In this document: one piece after another, positions 12,145 through 21,795 of the stretch
How the letters are laid out: each line of letters starts with the position of its first letter
How positions within the stretch are numbered: position 1 is the first letter of the stretch
NCBI RefSeq assembly: GCF_020514235.1
Contig: NZ_VTLB01000003.1
Coordinates: 124,001 to 188,000, forward strand
Direction of reading: 5' to 3'
Length of the DNA: 64,000 bases
Source: Synechococcus sp. MU1617
GTDB taxonomy: Bacteria; Cyanobacteriota; Cyanobacteriia; PCC-6307; Cyanobiaceae
Notes under the pieces: generated by a model
The model's input: only the letters and a program-made list of their open reading frames with translations
Databases searched by the model: none
Told to the model about the DNA's origin: nothing
Program-made: the position numbers and the translations under genes

Positions 12145-13545
12145 CTATTCATTCAACTTCAACATTTCTATAATCATGTTGATTACAATTTCAATACTGA
12201 TGCTGTAACTGATTAATCCCGTTCCTGATCGCTCGGCTCTCTTGCCTTTGGCAAATAAATTACCGACATCCTTGACAAGTGATTTGTCGACTAATTGCAC
12301 GCTTGTGTTGTTAATGCCCATGGGGAAAACACAATGCTTCTCATTTGAATGAAGGATGCCTGGTTTTTTGCAGAACCGATGCGGAACGAGCTGGCCAGCT
12401 CCAGCATTGGCAATGAAAAAATCAGCAGATTCGCATCGTTGAATTTTTTTTCGATAGGTTTGGCCTACCAGGCAGACAATAGAAGCATTTGAAAAAGATG
12501 ACAGTTTCTTTTGAATTGAATCGACTACCTCAAGATCTTGGTTGACGGGCGTCTCCTTGCTTCCTTGTATCGGAACATATGCATTGTCTTCATATTGCGT
12601 AAATCCATCAATCAAAAATACAAACGAATCGAACCAAGGGCTCAGTCGCTCAACAAGAGTTGGAAGAAAATCTTCTTGTTCGACCCAGATTCTTTTCTGG
12701 CCTGAAATTCCAAACCAAAGTGTAAGAGTTCTCTTTTTGCCCGATATTTTCTTGATTTGTTTGATAAATTGTTCCCACCGATAATTTATTATGCCACCGC
12801 GCAAGCTTTTCAGGCTGTCTTGGTAGACAACGTTCTCCATTATTTCGGTGTATTCGTCAAGCTTCATCCCCATTTGATTGGATCCTATGACCAAGGGGAA
12901 TATTGAGAATTCGGGTTTATTTTTCCTGTTGCCAGTAGCATTTCTGTTCAAGTATTTAGGGCTGAAAAAAGAATTTTTACTGACGACTGGTTTTTTCGTC
13001 TCTAAATGCACCATCCATTTGAGTTGGTCGTAGAAGTGATGGTACGGTCTTGTTTGATCAAGCAAGTAGCCAGAAAAGATTGCCTTTTTGTTTTCATGCT
13101 GTTTTGAATTCTTCCTGGTTTCTTTTTTGAGAACTCTCTTGACTGAGTTGAGAATTGTCTCGTCGCTGATGGATGAATGATGTTTTCCAGAGTATGTCGT
13201 CGAAAAAAGAGCATCAATGAATGATGTGCATTGGCATAAGATCCATTGGTTCTTATTTTGTGAATCACTAAAAAAGATAAAGTTGCACATTCCTTGTCGT
13301 ACGCTTTTGACTGGGAATGTATCTACGGCTTCCATGAAGGGATGAGGTAAGCAGGGTGACCCCTTGTCCTTGTCGATTGCTTGGATGATCTCGAGGATTG
13401 GTTGAATTTCTTTATTCTCAATGGAATGAATAATCTTTTTCCATAGTGGGTTGCAGACTTCTTGGGCCAGTGTGTTGGGTAATTTTTTGGTTGGGATAAT
13501 GAATTGATGCTTAGCTGATTGTTTCCTGCCAATATTTTTCTTCAT
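12145..13545 (-). CDS. Unknown protein, possibly glycosyltransferase-like
   Basis: The 466-residue protein is Lys/Asn/Ile-rich and clearly AT-rich. I cannot place it firmly. Two features are reminiscent of GT61/DUF563-type glycosyltransferases: TRPYHHFYDQLKW at about 170-180 and ADFFIANAGAGQLVPHRF at about 390, the latter resembling the GAG-containing loop near the C-terminus of that family. An AAGG sequence precedes ATG 13545. It lies between two sulfotransferase-like genes on the same strand, which fits a role in glycan building, but this is inference. Confidence 0.55.
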   Translation of the reverse strand: MKKNIGRKQSAKHQFIIPTKKLPNTLAQEVCNPLWKKIIHSIENKEIQPILEIIQAIDKDKGSPCLPHPFMEAVDTFPVKSVRQGMCNFIFFSDSQNKNQWILCQCTSFIDALFSTTYSGKHHSSISDETILNSVKRVLKKETRKNSKQHENKKAIFSGYLLDQTRPYHHFYDQLKWMVHLETKKPVVSKNSFFSPKYLNRNATGNRKNKPEFSIFPLVIGSNQMGMKLDEYTEIMENVVYQDSLKSLRGGIINYRWEQFIKQIKKISGKKRTLTLWFGISGQKRIWVEQEDFLPTLVERLSPWFDSFVFLIDGFTQYEDNAYVPIQGSKETPVNQDLEVVDSIQKKLSSFSNASIVCLVGQTYRKKIQRCESADFFIANAGAGQLVPHRFCKKPGILHSNEKHCVFPMGINNTSVQLVDKSLVKDVGNLFAKGKRAERSGTGLISYSISIEIVINMIIEMLKLNE

Positions 13546-13727
13546 TGCCTTGTTCTACTGCTTTCAGTGATTATACATCCTTATTGCTCATGTTATACCT
13601 GTCTTCGATCTATTTTATGGGCTATGGCGCTTTGGCATATGTGGTTACTTGTTCGGATGAATTAATCTCGTTAACTCTGAAAATATAAAATGACGGATTT
13701 CCATTTTAAGTTTTGCTGCCTCGAGGA

Positions 13728-14888
13728 TTACGGTTTTGCGAGTTCTTTGCGTGCTCGCTCCAGCAGCTGTGCAAGTTTTTGGCCTTGTGGTCGATTCTCT
13801 TTGGCGACTTCCAAGAGTTCAACTTCCGTGGTTTTGGATACTTGCCCCGACTGGCTTAAAGCGATGATTGCATCGACAGTGCCGTTGGAGAGTTTTCGCT
13901 TTGACTCATTGGTTAATGTTTGGAGCAGTGTATCTCCCATAAGACTTACGGAAATGGCCTCTTCTTCGCGTATTTTCTGGGCTTGTTCTGGTGAATCCAC
14001 CTGAGCTATTTCTTGGCTGAGATTTGCAAGTGATGTCAACTGTTCCTTTGAGTCTAGGAATGCATTAATGGTCTGTAGGTAAGGATCGTTTGTCTCATAG
14101 ACTTTTTGGAGCTGCTGCTTTGCGATTTTGCATTGCTGTGCTTCAAGTTTTGGTTGATTTTTAATTAATGCATCTGAAATTCTTGCGCTAATCCAGGGAA
14201 ATCTGCTGAAGTAAAGAGCATTAATCGTGATCAGAATCTCAAGCTCTTTGCGGCTCAGGCTCCTATTGATGACGGCTCCGGCCATCTGGCTTGTGGGATA
14301 GAGGTCTTCTGCACCGATGAGTTTGAAAATCAATTGGGAAATATCGCGTTTGTGCTCTGAGTAATTGATGATCGTATTTGTGATGTTTGACTGAGCTATT
14401 AATTCAATGACTTCAGCTGCTTTTGCATGATGTGATGAAACAAAATGCCTGGCTCTCAGAAATTGTTCCAGTGGCATTGCGTCACCATGCCGCTTAACGC
14501 GTTGTTGGTATTCCGAAGACAGCATCTCTTCGATCTCTCGGACCGCCAAGATTATGTGTAGGTCGATATGAGTTTCCCAAGTGCTCTTGTTTTGAATCAA
14601 TTCTGGAACTAGCCAGAATAGTGATTCTGAGCTCAAGATTATTTTTGAATTTTTGTAGTTGCTTTTTGCTATTTCGAGCAATTGATTGGTCAAGCTTGCT
14701 TCGGACGTGGGCTCCCAATTGCCGGATGTGATTTCAAGTCTAGATGCTCGGTCGCGAAGAGATTGCTGGATGGGGTAATTGATACCTCGCTTGGCTAAAT
14801 CTTCCGAAGCGATTGCTAGTGCGGACTGGATTGCGGAGGTTCCAGTTTTTCCGTGGCCGATGTGCAGGAAAAGTTTTGTTTTTTTCAC
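13728..14888 (-). CDS. Sulfotransferase-like protein (P-loop, PAPS-binding type)
   Basis: The 386-residue product opens with KLFLHIGHGKTGTSAIQSAL, a clean PAPS 5'-loop. The element IILAVREIEEMLSSEYQQRV at about 120 fits the 3'-phosphate-binding region (R..E...S.Y). The C-terminal third is a charged, helical, Gln/Lys/Glu-rich region of unknown role. The start is GTG 14888, preceded by AAAGGAGT. It is the most convincing sulfotransferase of the island and may share a transcript with the two genes downstream of it. Confidence 0.75.
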   Translation of the reverse strand: MKKTKLFLHIGHGKTGTSAIQSALAIASEDLAKRGINYPIQQSLRDRASRLEITSGNWEPTSEASLTNQLLEIAKSNYKNSKIILSSESLFWLVPELIQNKSTWETHIDLHIILAVREIEEMLSSEYQQRVKRHGDAMPLEQFLRARHFVSSHHAKAAEVIELIAQSNITNTIINYSEHKRDISQLIFKLIGAEDLYPTSQMAGAVINRSLSRKELEILITINALYFSRFPWISARISDALIKNQPKLEAQQCKIAKQQLQKVYETNDPYLQTINAFLDSKEQLTSLANLSQEIAQVDSPEQAQKIREEEAISVSLMGDTLLQTLTNESKRKLSNGTVDAIIALSQSGQVSKTTEVELLEVAKENRPQGQKLAQLLERARKELAKP

Positions 14889-15025
14889 TGCACTCCTTTT
14901 TATCCCTCTTACTTTAGCATCGTCTCTGATGTGGTTGTTTACAGGGTGTCGTGAAACTTTTGGGCATTGCGTTTAGCCACTATTTTGCTCTAATCTTTTC
15001 TGAAATAGGGGTTTCGAGGTCTTAG

Positions 15026-16138
15026 ATGGAGCGAAGGCTGGTCATTCATGTTGGGGCTCAGAAGTGTGCGTCCTCTTCGCTGCAAGCCTCTCTTCGTTTG
15101 GTGGCTCAGGCGTCGAAGGGTGCTCTGGGATTTTGCTTTTTGAATCCTGCTCAACTTCGCAATGCTGACCAAGCTCTACAGCGGAATCGTGACACCGCTT
15201 TTGACTATATTGATCGCGTTCTATCTGCCGAGTCAGGTTCGCAGGTTGTTGTGAGCCATGAAATGCTTGGCAATCGCCCAGCATTGGTGTGTTCGATTGC
15301 AGAGCGTGCTTTGGATCAGCATGATTTTGATCATGTTGTGATCTCTGGATACTCAAGACTGCAATCTAGTTATCATATCTCTGCTTATTCTCAGTGGTTT
15401 TTCCGCGACAGGAAGAAACTTCACGAAGACCTAAAGGTATTGGCTGGTTATGATCTGGATTGGAAAAAATTTACGGCGTTAGAGCGAAGTCTTCTTGTAC
15501 TGTCTCTGGTTGGCCAGGATCGTAATTGGTTTGGTAACTATCAACGTTTTTGTGGCGGCGTTAAAAGCCTTGGTGGTTCAGTCAGTGTCGTGAGTTCACA
15601 TATCCCAACACGATCTCTCCCTTATTCCTTGCTTGCACACTTCCTGTCTTCGACGGGGCTGGCTTTGGAGCTTGATGACCTCAGCTCATTCGACGTGCGA
15701 AAGAATCTTTCCTTCAATCAAGCATTAATTCATGCCATGTCTGCCCATCTCAGTGCTCTTCGACCACGCCAGCAGTCGTTTTTCCCAGGACCCCATGAAG
15801 GAAATCGCTGGCTCTTCCGTGTGTGCAGTCGACTCTCGGCTGCAGACCAATTGATGTCTGAATTTGATGCATTGTTTTCCCCTCATCTCCAACAGTCGCT
15901 TGTTGGGCACCTCGATAGCAGAGCGTCCTCAAGTAACCAGCAGTATTGCGAATTGATGTCTGTCGACTTCAACTATTTCAAGCCATCTGATCAGGCCTCG
16001 CTGCTATCGGAAAACGAATTGATTGCTTTGGCTGGTGATATCGCGCAGAGTCGGAATTCGGAAGATATTGAGCAATTCAATGGCCAGGTTGAAAATGCCT
16101 GCATGCAGAGCATGCGTGCTGAAATTGTGAGTTCCTAA
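15026..16138 (+). CDS. Sulfotransferase-like protein (divergent)
   Basis: This 370-residue protein starts RLVIHVGAQKCASSSLQASL, again a P-loop of the sulfotransferase type in which KT is replaced by KC. Later hallmarks are weak; VVISGYSRLQSSYHISAYSQ at about 105-125 may be the 3'-phosphate loop. Its base composition is between that of the island and of the core genome. It is transcribed divergently from the other island genes and converges on secG with ten bases between stops. Function is inferred from the N-terminal motif and the neighbours. Confidence 0.6.
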   Translation: MERRLVIHVGAQKCASSSLQASLRLVAQASKGALGFCFLNPAQLRNADQALQRNRDTAFDYIDRVLSAESGSQVVVSHEMLGNRPALVCSIAERALDQHDFDHVVISGYSRLQSSYHISAYSQWFFRDRKKLHEDLKVLAGYDLDWKKFTALERSLLVLSLVGQDRNWFGNYQRFCGGVKSLGGSVSVVSSHIPTRSLPYSLLAHFLSSTGLALELDDLSSFDVRKNLSFNQALIHAMSAHLSALRPRQQSFFPGPHEGNRWLFRVCSRLSAADQLMSEFDALFSPHLQQSLVGHLDSRASSSNQQYCELMSVDFNYFKPSDQASLLSENELIALAGDIAQSRNSEDIEQFNGQVENACMQSMRAEIVSS

Positions 16139-16148
16139 GCGGGTTGAT

Positions 16149-16379
16149 TCAGTTCAGCCAACCTGCACTCAGGATCACGGCCAAAGACAAAAACAATGCC
16201 AGGCATGTCCATGTCAACCGGTTCAACGTTGCCTCCGCACTGCTGGCGCTGCTGAACATGGAGCTGCCGCTCGCCGCCAACCCACCCATGCCATCACCTT
16301 TGGGGCTATGCAGCAGCACCAAGACGATCAAAATAAGGCCGGTACCGATCCAGCTCCAGGACAAAATTGAGGTCAACAT
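16149..16379 (-). CDS. secG: Protein translocase subunit SecG
   Basis: The 76-residue protein has two hydrophobic segments separated by the conserved LLHSPKGDGMGG loop, the standard SecG layout. It assists SecYE in protein export. Its ATG shares bases with the gpmI stop, so the two genes are coupled. Confidence 0.88.
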   Translation of the reverse strand: MLTSILSWSWIGTGLILIVLVLLHSPKGDGMGGLAASGSSMFSSASSAEATLNRLTWTCLALFLSLAVILSAGWLN

Positions 16380-18016
16380 CAGACGGAAAGAGGAAGGCGA
16401 GCGGTCTTGGGGGTGGGATCCATGTGGGACATGGGTGCAATCAGGCTTTGGCCGGTCATGGCCGCCGGTTGAGGTAGATCGAGAATCTGTAGCAACGTCG
16501 GAGCGATATCGGCAAGGCCTCCGTTATCGCGGAGTGTGATCGCGTTGCCATGGCCAGGAAGTTTGCGCCGTTCTCCCTCGATCAGGATCGCGGGTACAGG
16601 ATTGGTGGTGTGGGCGGTCCAGGCTTGACCATCCGGCCCTTGCATCAATTCAGCATTGCCGTGATCAGCCGTGATCAGCATGGTTCCGCCCTGACGTCCC
16701 ACCGCATCCAACAACCGGCCAATGCAGCCGTCCACGGTTTGGATGGCCTCCTTAGCGGCATCCATCACACCGGTGTGCCCCACCATGTCGGGGTTGGCGT
16801 AGTTGATCACAACCAGCGAATAGTCCGCCTTCTCAATGGCTGCAATACAGCTGTCGGTGAGTTGCTCGGCCGACATCGCCGGTGAAAGGTCGTAGGTGGC
16901 GACCCTCGGCGATGGCACCAAGTGACGCTCTTCTCCTGACAGTGGCTGTTCGATGCCACCGTTCATGAAATATGTGACGTGGGGATACTTCTCCGTTTCG
17001 GCAGTGCGGTATTGCTTCAGCCCGGCGTCGGCCACCACCTGCCCCAACAGTTGGTCGAGCGGCTCAGGAGGGAAGACGACTTGAACGGGCAGGTCTTGTT
17101 CCACCTGAGTGAAGGTCACCACGTCTAAATCCGGAGTGTGGCTGCGCTCGAAGCCCTCGAAGTTGCGCAGGCATAGCGCCTGCACGATCTGGCGGGCGCG
17201 ATCGGGTCGGAAGTTGAACACCAGAACACTGTCACCGTCCTTGATGACGCTGTTCTGGAGCCGCACCGGTTCGAGGAATTCATCGGTGATCTCCTCGGCA
17301 TAACTGTTTGCCAGCACCTGGTCTGCAGTGCGGCTATCAACAGCGATGTTTGGATCGGTGTAGAGGTTGTAAGCCTTTTCGATTCGCTCCCAGCGCTTGT
17401 CCCGGTCCATGGCCCAATACCGGCCACAGAGGCTGGCGAGCTGGCCCACGCCGCTTCGGCTCAAGGCTGCTTCTACCTGGCTGATGTATCCCGGTGCGCT
17501 CTGGGTGGGTGTGTCGCGACCATCGGTGATGGCATGCACGGCGAGATGGGAGATGCCGCTGTCGGCAGCCCACTGGATCAGACCACAGAGATGGTCCACA
17601 TGGCTGTGGACGCCGCCATCGGAACAGAGGCCAAGCAGGTGCAGTGTCCCGCCCCGCTTTTGAGTGCGTTCAGCCAGTTCCGTCAGCGCTTGGGTGTCGC
17701 CCAGTTGATTGCTGCGCACCGTGTCGCTGATCCGCACCAACTCCTGGCGAATGATGCGGCCTGCACCGATGGTCAGGTGGCCTACTTCAGAGTTGCCCAT
17801 CTGTTGATCGGGGAGTCCCACATGGGAGCCACTGGCCTCAATCAAGGTGTGTGGATAGGCATGCCACAGGGCATCCATCACAGGAGTGCCGCTTTGCTGG
17901 ATCGCGTTGTGCTCGCTTGCGCTCCTGTAACCCCAGCCATCAAGAATGGCCAGAACGACCGGTGCAACTGTCCCGGAGCGTCCTGAACCGTTGGTAGTGC
18001 TTTTCCCCACGTTCAC
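16379..18016 (-). CDS. gpmI: 2,3-bisphosphoglycerate-independent phosphoglycerate mutase
   Basis: This 545-residue Mn-dependent enzyme interconverts 3- and 2-phosphoglycerate. It shows [12 protein letters not shown] with the metal-binding Asp, the catalytic Ser in [27 protein letters not shown] and the C-terminal metal site ITADHGNAE. The start is a GTG at 18016; the catalytic core begins about 20 residues later. It is divergent from pyrR and precedes secG. Confidence 0.95.
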   Translation of the reverse strand: MNVGKSTTNGSGRSGTVAPVVLAILDGWGYRSASEHNAIQQSGTPVMDALWHAYPHTLIEASGSHVGLPDQQMGNSEVGHLTIGAGRIIRQELVRISDTVRSNQLGDTQALTELAERTQKRGGTLHLLGLCSDGGVHSHVDHLCGLIQWAADSGISHLAVHAITDGRDTPTQSAPGYISQVEAALSRSGVGQLASLCGRYWAMDRDKRWERIEKAYNLYTDPNIAVDSRTADQVLANSYAEEITDEFLEPVRLQNSVIKDGDSVLVFNFRPDRARQIVQALCLRNFEGFERSHTPDLDVVTFTQVEQDLPVQVVFPPEPLDQLLGQVVADAGLKQYRTAETEKYPHVTYFMNGGIEQPLSGEERHLVPSPRVATYDLSPAMSAEQLTDSCIAAIEKADYSLVVINYANPDMVGHTGVMDAAKEAIQTVDGCIGRLLDAVGRQGGTMLITADHGNAELMQGPDGQAWTAHTTNPVPAILIEGERRKLPGHGNAITLRDNGGLADIAPTLLQILDLPQPAAMTGQSLIAPMSHMDPTPKTARLPLSV

Positions 18017-18124
18017 CCGCGACCGACGGTTCTTAAGGACTCTTGCAGAATCAACTTAACGCCACGCCAGCCCTCAAGCTGCAGTTTCATCCAATCCCCA
18101 CACCCCTGCACCGCTCAACCCTCC

Positions 18125-18676
18125 ATGGCCGACCCAAACCGGATCGAAATTCTCTCGGAGCGTGAGCTTGGTTTAACCCTGGCGCGTTTGGCGTCACAGG
18201 TGCTGGAGAGTGCCGAAGACAGCCGTCGATTGATGCTGTTGGGGATCCCCACCCGTGGCGTTCAGTTGTCCAGGGTTTTGGCGCGGGAATTGGAGCGGTT
18301 GACGGGCCATGCCATCTCCCAGGGGGCCATTGATCCCACGTTCCATCGCGATGATCTGGAGCGCATCGGCACCCGTCTGCCCCAGCTCACGACACTGCCC
18401 ACCAGCATTGAGGACCGCCAGGTGATCCTGGTGGACGATGTGATCTTCACGGGGCGGACGGTGCGTGCCGCGTTGGAGGCCATGCAGAGCTGGGGGCGGC
18501 CGCAACGGGTGATGCTGCTGGCCATGGTGGATCGAGGCCATCGGGAGCTCCCGATTCAGCCTGATTTCTGTGGCCGCGATGTTCCGACCCGCCGCAGCGA
18601 AACCATCGAGCTGCGCCTCAGGGACGTTGATGGTGAGGAGGGGGTGTTCCTCAGCCGTGTCAGCCGGCAGGCTTGA
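18125..18676 (+). CDS. pyrR: PyrR: pyr regulatory protein / uracil phosphoribosyltransferase
   Basis: The 183-residue protein has the type I phosphoribosyltransferase PRPP loop VILVDDVIFTGRT and LLGIPTRGVQLS near the N-terminus. PyrR proteins bind uracil nucleotides and in many bacteria control pyr mRNA attenuation; some also have uracil phosphoribosyltransferase activity. There is no pyr gene next to it here. Its 3' end overlaps ftrV tail to tail by 17 bases. Confidence 0.88.
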   Translation: MADPNRIEILSERELGLTLARLASQVLESAEDSRRLMLLGIPTRGVQLSRVLARELERLTGHAISQGAIDPTFHRDDLERIGTRLPQLTTLPTSIEDRQVILVDDVIFTGRTVRAALEAMQSWGRPQRVMLLAMVDRGHRELPIQPDFCGRDVPTRRSETIELRLRDVDGEEGVFLSRVSRQA

Positions 18677-18881
18677 GTTCGTCGGCGCGGAAATGAGCCT
18701 TGTAGCGGCCGAAGGCAACGATCACGGGAAGCGTTGGGCTGATCACCCGACCTTTCCAATCATCGAGAACGTTCGCCACCTCACCGGTCTGGCCTTTCAT
18801 GTCAAAGGCCTGCCCCCGATGTTCGGGATGGTTGAACACAACGACGGATGCCTCCACCGTCACCCTGTCGCCCGCCTGCAT
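18660..18881 (-). CDS. ftrV: Ferredoxin-thioredoxin reductase, variable (alpha) chain
   Basis: The short SH3-like protein carries the family pattern GDRVTVEASVVVFNHPEHRG, then GQAFDMKGQTGEV and VIVAFGRYKAHFRADEL. It forms the non-catalytic half of the heterodimer that passes electrons from ferredoxin to thioredoxins, linking photosynthesis to redox control. ATG 18881 is favoured as the family starts there; ATG 18899 is also possible. The catalytic chain is not in the window. Confidence 0.82.
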   Translation of the reverse strand: MQAGDRVTVEASVVVFNHPEHRGQAFDMKGQTGEVANVLDDWKGRVISPTLPVIVAFGRYKAHFRADELKPAG

Positions 18882-18911
18882 CGCACCTGAGTCATCCACG
18901 GGCTCATTTTG

Positions 18912-19865
18912 TCACGGGCTCGGGGACGATCGTCGACAGAAACTTTCCGGTCCGTCCTCTTCGACGCGACCACCAAGGTGGCTGCAGCCCATGGAAAAGG
19001 CCGTCCAGGGGTCCAATCCTTGGAGCAACTGGTCCTCGACGGCGGCATCAAGCCTGTCACCGCTGATCACGTCGTTATGCACCGCTGGATGTTGTTGGTG
19101 TTGCTGGGCCTCGTCGAGGGCCTGAATGGCGCTCTCCACCTGTTGACGGGTGGCGCTTGCCTGCTTCTGCCACCACGGATGGTCGAGTTTGTTGAGGCTG
19201 TCCAAGGCCTCCCACCAGCGTTTCTGCCCCACCAGTTGGACCAACCGACGCTCTTCCAACTGGTTGCGGTTCCAAATCTCTACCAGTGATGCACTGAGTT
19301 GGCCGATCGAACTGCGTGCAGGGGCTTTCAGGGGATCCAGCAACTCGAGTGCCTGCTGCAGGTCTCCCTCACGAAATAGAGCAATCGCCTGATCCATCAG
19401 GGCCTGGCGCCAGCGTTCGAGGGTTTTGCGATGGAGGTCTAGATCGCCATGGCCAGAGGCGACCAGTTGCTGCTGCAGCGTGAGGGCAGCGATCGAATCG
19501 CCTTGGTCCCAGAGATCTTCGGCGTGCTTCTGGCGGCAGAGGGCCTGCTCTTCCGGTGCTCCTTCGCCCAACCAGCGCAGGGATGCGAGTTGCTCACTGG
19601 TGCGGATGCAGGCCTCGTAGTCATTCGCGTCGAGGGCGCTCTGGAGCCGCTCCGGAAGTTGTTGTTCCCACAAGTAGGCACCTGTCGCAATCGCAAGAAC
19701 CAGTCCCAGGGTTCCAACACCCCAGAGCCGCAGCAGCAATTGGCGCGGTGCCGCCACGAAGGGTGGAGCTGAACGTTGGTTCTGTTCTATGGAGTGACAG
19801 CTCCCGTTCCAAGGGCCTGTGGACGGACGTCTTATCGGACGGCCCCCAGCGTTGGGTGGGACCAC
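18912..19865 (-). CDS. Membrane-anchored hypothetical protein, partner of Hsp70-like gene
   Basis: The 317-residue protein has a polar N-terminus of about 45 residues, one hydrophobic helix (LLLRLWGVGTLGLVLAIATG) and a long soluble part built of helical Leu/Ala/Gln-rich segments, which look TPR- or solenoid-like though no clear TPR consensus is visible. Its start overlaps the 3' end of the Hsp70-like gene by 34 bases, so the pair is coupled. Family unknown to me; the topology would put the helical domain outside the cytoplasm or leave it anchored, depending on orientation. Confidence 0.6.
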   Translation of the reverse strand: MVPPNAGGRPIRRPSTGPWNGSCHSIEQNQRSAPPFVAAPRQLLLRLWGVGTLGLVLAIATGAYLWEQQLPERLQSALDANDYEACIRTSEQLASLRWLGEGAPEEQALCRQKHAEDLWDQGDSIAALTLQQQLVASGHGDLDLHRKTLERWRQALMDQAIALFREGDLQQALELLDPLKAPARSSIGQLSASLVEIWNRNQLEERRLVQLVGQKRWWEALDSLNKLDHPWWQKQASATRQQVESAIQALDEAQQHQQHPAVHNDVISGDRLDAAVEDQLLQGLDPWTAFSMGCSHLGGRVEEDGPESFCRRSSPSP

Positions 19866-21406
19866 GTCCGTCCGGAGCGCAAATCGTTGATTTCCAGCTG
19901 AAGCTGCGCTTCCTTGCCGATGCTCCAGCGCAGCCGCAGGCAGTCTTCGCCCTGTTCTGCGGCGGGTTCCAGGGGCAGCACCAGCTCGCCGCCCGGCCAG
20001 GGCTGTTGGGCGACCTCTCCGGCGGTCTGCTCCTGCAGGGTCGGTAAACCATCGACAAAGATCACACTGTGGCTCCCTTGGGGGATGGGTTCCGCCAGCA
20101 CCAGCTCCAAGCTGCGTTGGCCGGTCCGGCTGGCGGCCAGAACGAGCTCCAGGGGGGCTGGGCTTGGCCAGGGTTGACCGGCCACGAAGAGGGGATGCCA
20201 GCGGTGGCTGTTGCTGCGCTGATCCCAGAAGCGGAGGGAAACGCCGTGTTGCAGCACATCCCGAATGGAAACCCCTGGCGTGAGTTGAAGCGCACCCAGG
20301 GCCACGGCTTCAACCGGTGGCGGTGTGAGTAAGGGGGCTGGCGCTGTGTGCTCGGTGAGCCATTGGCGCAGGAGGGGCAGCTGGGCACCGCCTCCGACGG
20401 CCACAACGCCCTCCAGATCCTCAAGGCTGCAGTTGTTGCGGCGACCGCCGGCGAGACAGGTCTCCAGCAGGTGTTCGAGCGCGTCTCCGAAGCCGCGCTC
20501 CATCAGCAGAGTGTTGAGTTCGCTGCGCGACAGCCGGAGAACATGCTCCTGCTCATCCACCGCCAATTCCATCAGTGGCTCGCGTTCGGCCAAGGCAGTG
20601 TCACTCAGCCGGCATTTGAGTCGTTCGGCGGCATTGAGCAGGGGGGCGCTGGCGGGTTGTCCCGGGCAACAGCGGTCCACAATCCACCGATCGATGTCAC
20701 GGCCCCCGAGGCGCAGCCCCGCCTTGCCTAGGACCTTGGCTGTGCGCAGCATCTGGCGGCTGTTGTCCCCCAGGCTGCGTCCCCCCAGCCGTAGCAATTG
20801 TGCGATCGGTGCGGCACGACCTTCCCCTCCTTCCAGAGCTACCAGGGCCAGATCCAGGGTGCTTCCGCCCAGGTCCACCACCAGCAGGGTGGAACCAGCT
20901 GGAAGGCCGGCACCCATGGCGGCTGCAGTGGGTTCATCCACCAGGGCGATCTCGGCCACCGGCAGCGTGGTGCAGGCCTGCAGCAACCAGCTGCGATAAG
21001 CCCGGTAGCACTCAACCGGGGCGGTCAGCACCAGCCGCTCGACCGCGAGATCGCTGGGGAGCCGGCTCCAGATTTGCTGAAGCAGCTGTTCTCCAGCCCA
21101 GCGGGCTGCTTGCTGCTCTGGGGCATCCGCTTGACCGATGCGGCCCTTGAAGTCGCGATGCAGACGGATGTCCACGGAGTCATTGAGTCCTGACTCGAGC
21201 ACCTGCCGGCCAATCAGGGGCCGTTGCGTCGCCTCCCAAACCAGGCTTGGAATTTCACCGGCCCGGCTACAGATGGCGGGCAGGTTCAGCAGATCGGCTG
21301 TTGTGGATGTGGCCCCTTGATAGGCCACCACCGTGGTGGTGCTGCCCAAATCGATGGCGAGTGTTCCGCCCCGTTGGTCTGAATGCTGAAGCTTTTCTTC
21401 GCCCAC
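19832..21406 (-). CDS. Short Hsp70/DnaK-like ATPase
   Basis: The actin-like ATPase fold is clear: phosphate 1 LAIDLGSTTTVVAYQG, ALVDEPTAAAMGAG, phosphate 2 LLVVDLGGSTLDLAL and the adenosine loop VVAVGGGAQLPLLRQW. At 524 residues it lacks about 110 residues compared with a standard DnaK, and there is no recognisable C-terminal lid with an EEVD- or Gly-rich tail. Start is a GTG at 21406. It is one of the divergent cyanobacterial Hsp70 proteins rather than a housekeeping DnaK; clients are unknown. It is coupled to a membrane protein downstream. Confidence 0.8.
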   Translation of the reverse strand: MGEEKLQHSDQRGGTLAIDLGSTTTVVAYQGATSTTADLLNLPAICSRAGEIPSLVWEATQRPLIGRQVLESGLNDSVDIRLHRDFKGRIGQADAPEQQAARWAGEQLLQQIWSRLPSDLAVERLVLTAPVECYRAYRSWLLQACTTLPVAEIALVDEPTAAAMGAGLPAGSTLLVVDLGGSTLDLALVALEGGEGRAAPIAQLLRLGGRSLGDNSRQMLRTAKVLGKAGLRLGGRDIDRWIVDRCCPGQPASAPLLNAAERLKCRLSDTALAEREPLMELAVDEQEHVLRLSRSELNTLLMERGFGDALEHLLETCLAGGRRNNCSLEDLEGVVAVGGGAQLPLLRQWLTEHTAPAPLLTPPPVEAVALGALQLTPGVSIRDVLQHGVSLRFWDQRSNSHRWHPLFVAGQPWPSPAPLELVLAASRTGQRSLELVLAEPIPQGSHSVIFVDGLPTLQEQTAGEVAQQPWPGGELVLPLEPAAEQGEDCLRLRWSIGKEAQLQLEINDLRSGRTWSHPTLGAVR

Positions 21407-21468
21407 GCGATCTCTGACCGTGCTCAGGGCACGGTGAAGTCAAGATGAGACTAGGGGGACTGGCGGCG

Positions 21469-21753
21469 ATGGATCGATTGCAACAGCTGATCTTCTCTTT
21501 CTACAGGGAAGATCCTGAACTGCAGGACAGGCTGGAGCCGCTGCGGAGCTGTCGCATGCGTCGCAGCTGGGGCAGCATCCGCATCGAGTGCATCGACGAT
21601 GCTCATCTCGAGGAATTGAGTGGTTTGGTCGCTGATCTGCGCTTGCCCTTGGCGGCCTTGGGGATGGGACGCCAGATCGTTTTGCGGGTTCAAGGGTCCC
21701 GTCAGCGGGCTTACCCCATGCACGTGCCGTTTCACACCGATCAGTTGGCCTGA
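21469..21753 (+). CDS. Conserved hypothetical protein (cyanobacterial)
   Basis: The 94-residue soluble protein begins MDRLQQLIFSFYREDPELQ and has a mixed alpha/beta character with no recognised motif. The ATG at 21469 is preceded by AGGGGGA, which supports this start over the ATG at 21445. It is divergent from the Hsp70-like gene and lies upstream of rpoZ in the same direction. Confidence 0.6.
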   Translation: MDRLQQLIFSFYREDPELQDRLEPLRSCRMRRSWGSIRIECIDDAHLEELSGLVADLRLPLAALGMGRQIVLRVQGSRQRAYPMHVPFHTDQLA

Positions 21754-21795
21754 GACGGCCACCACTTAATCTGAAGTTGTTTGATAAAGAAGCCT

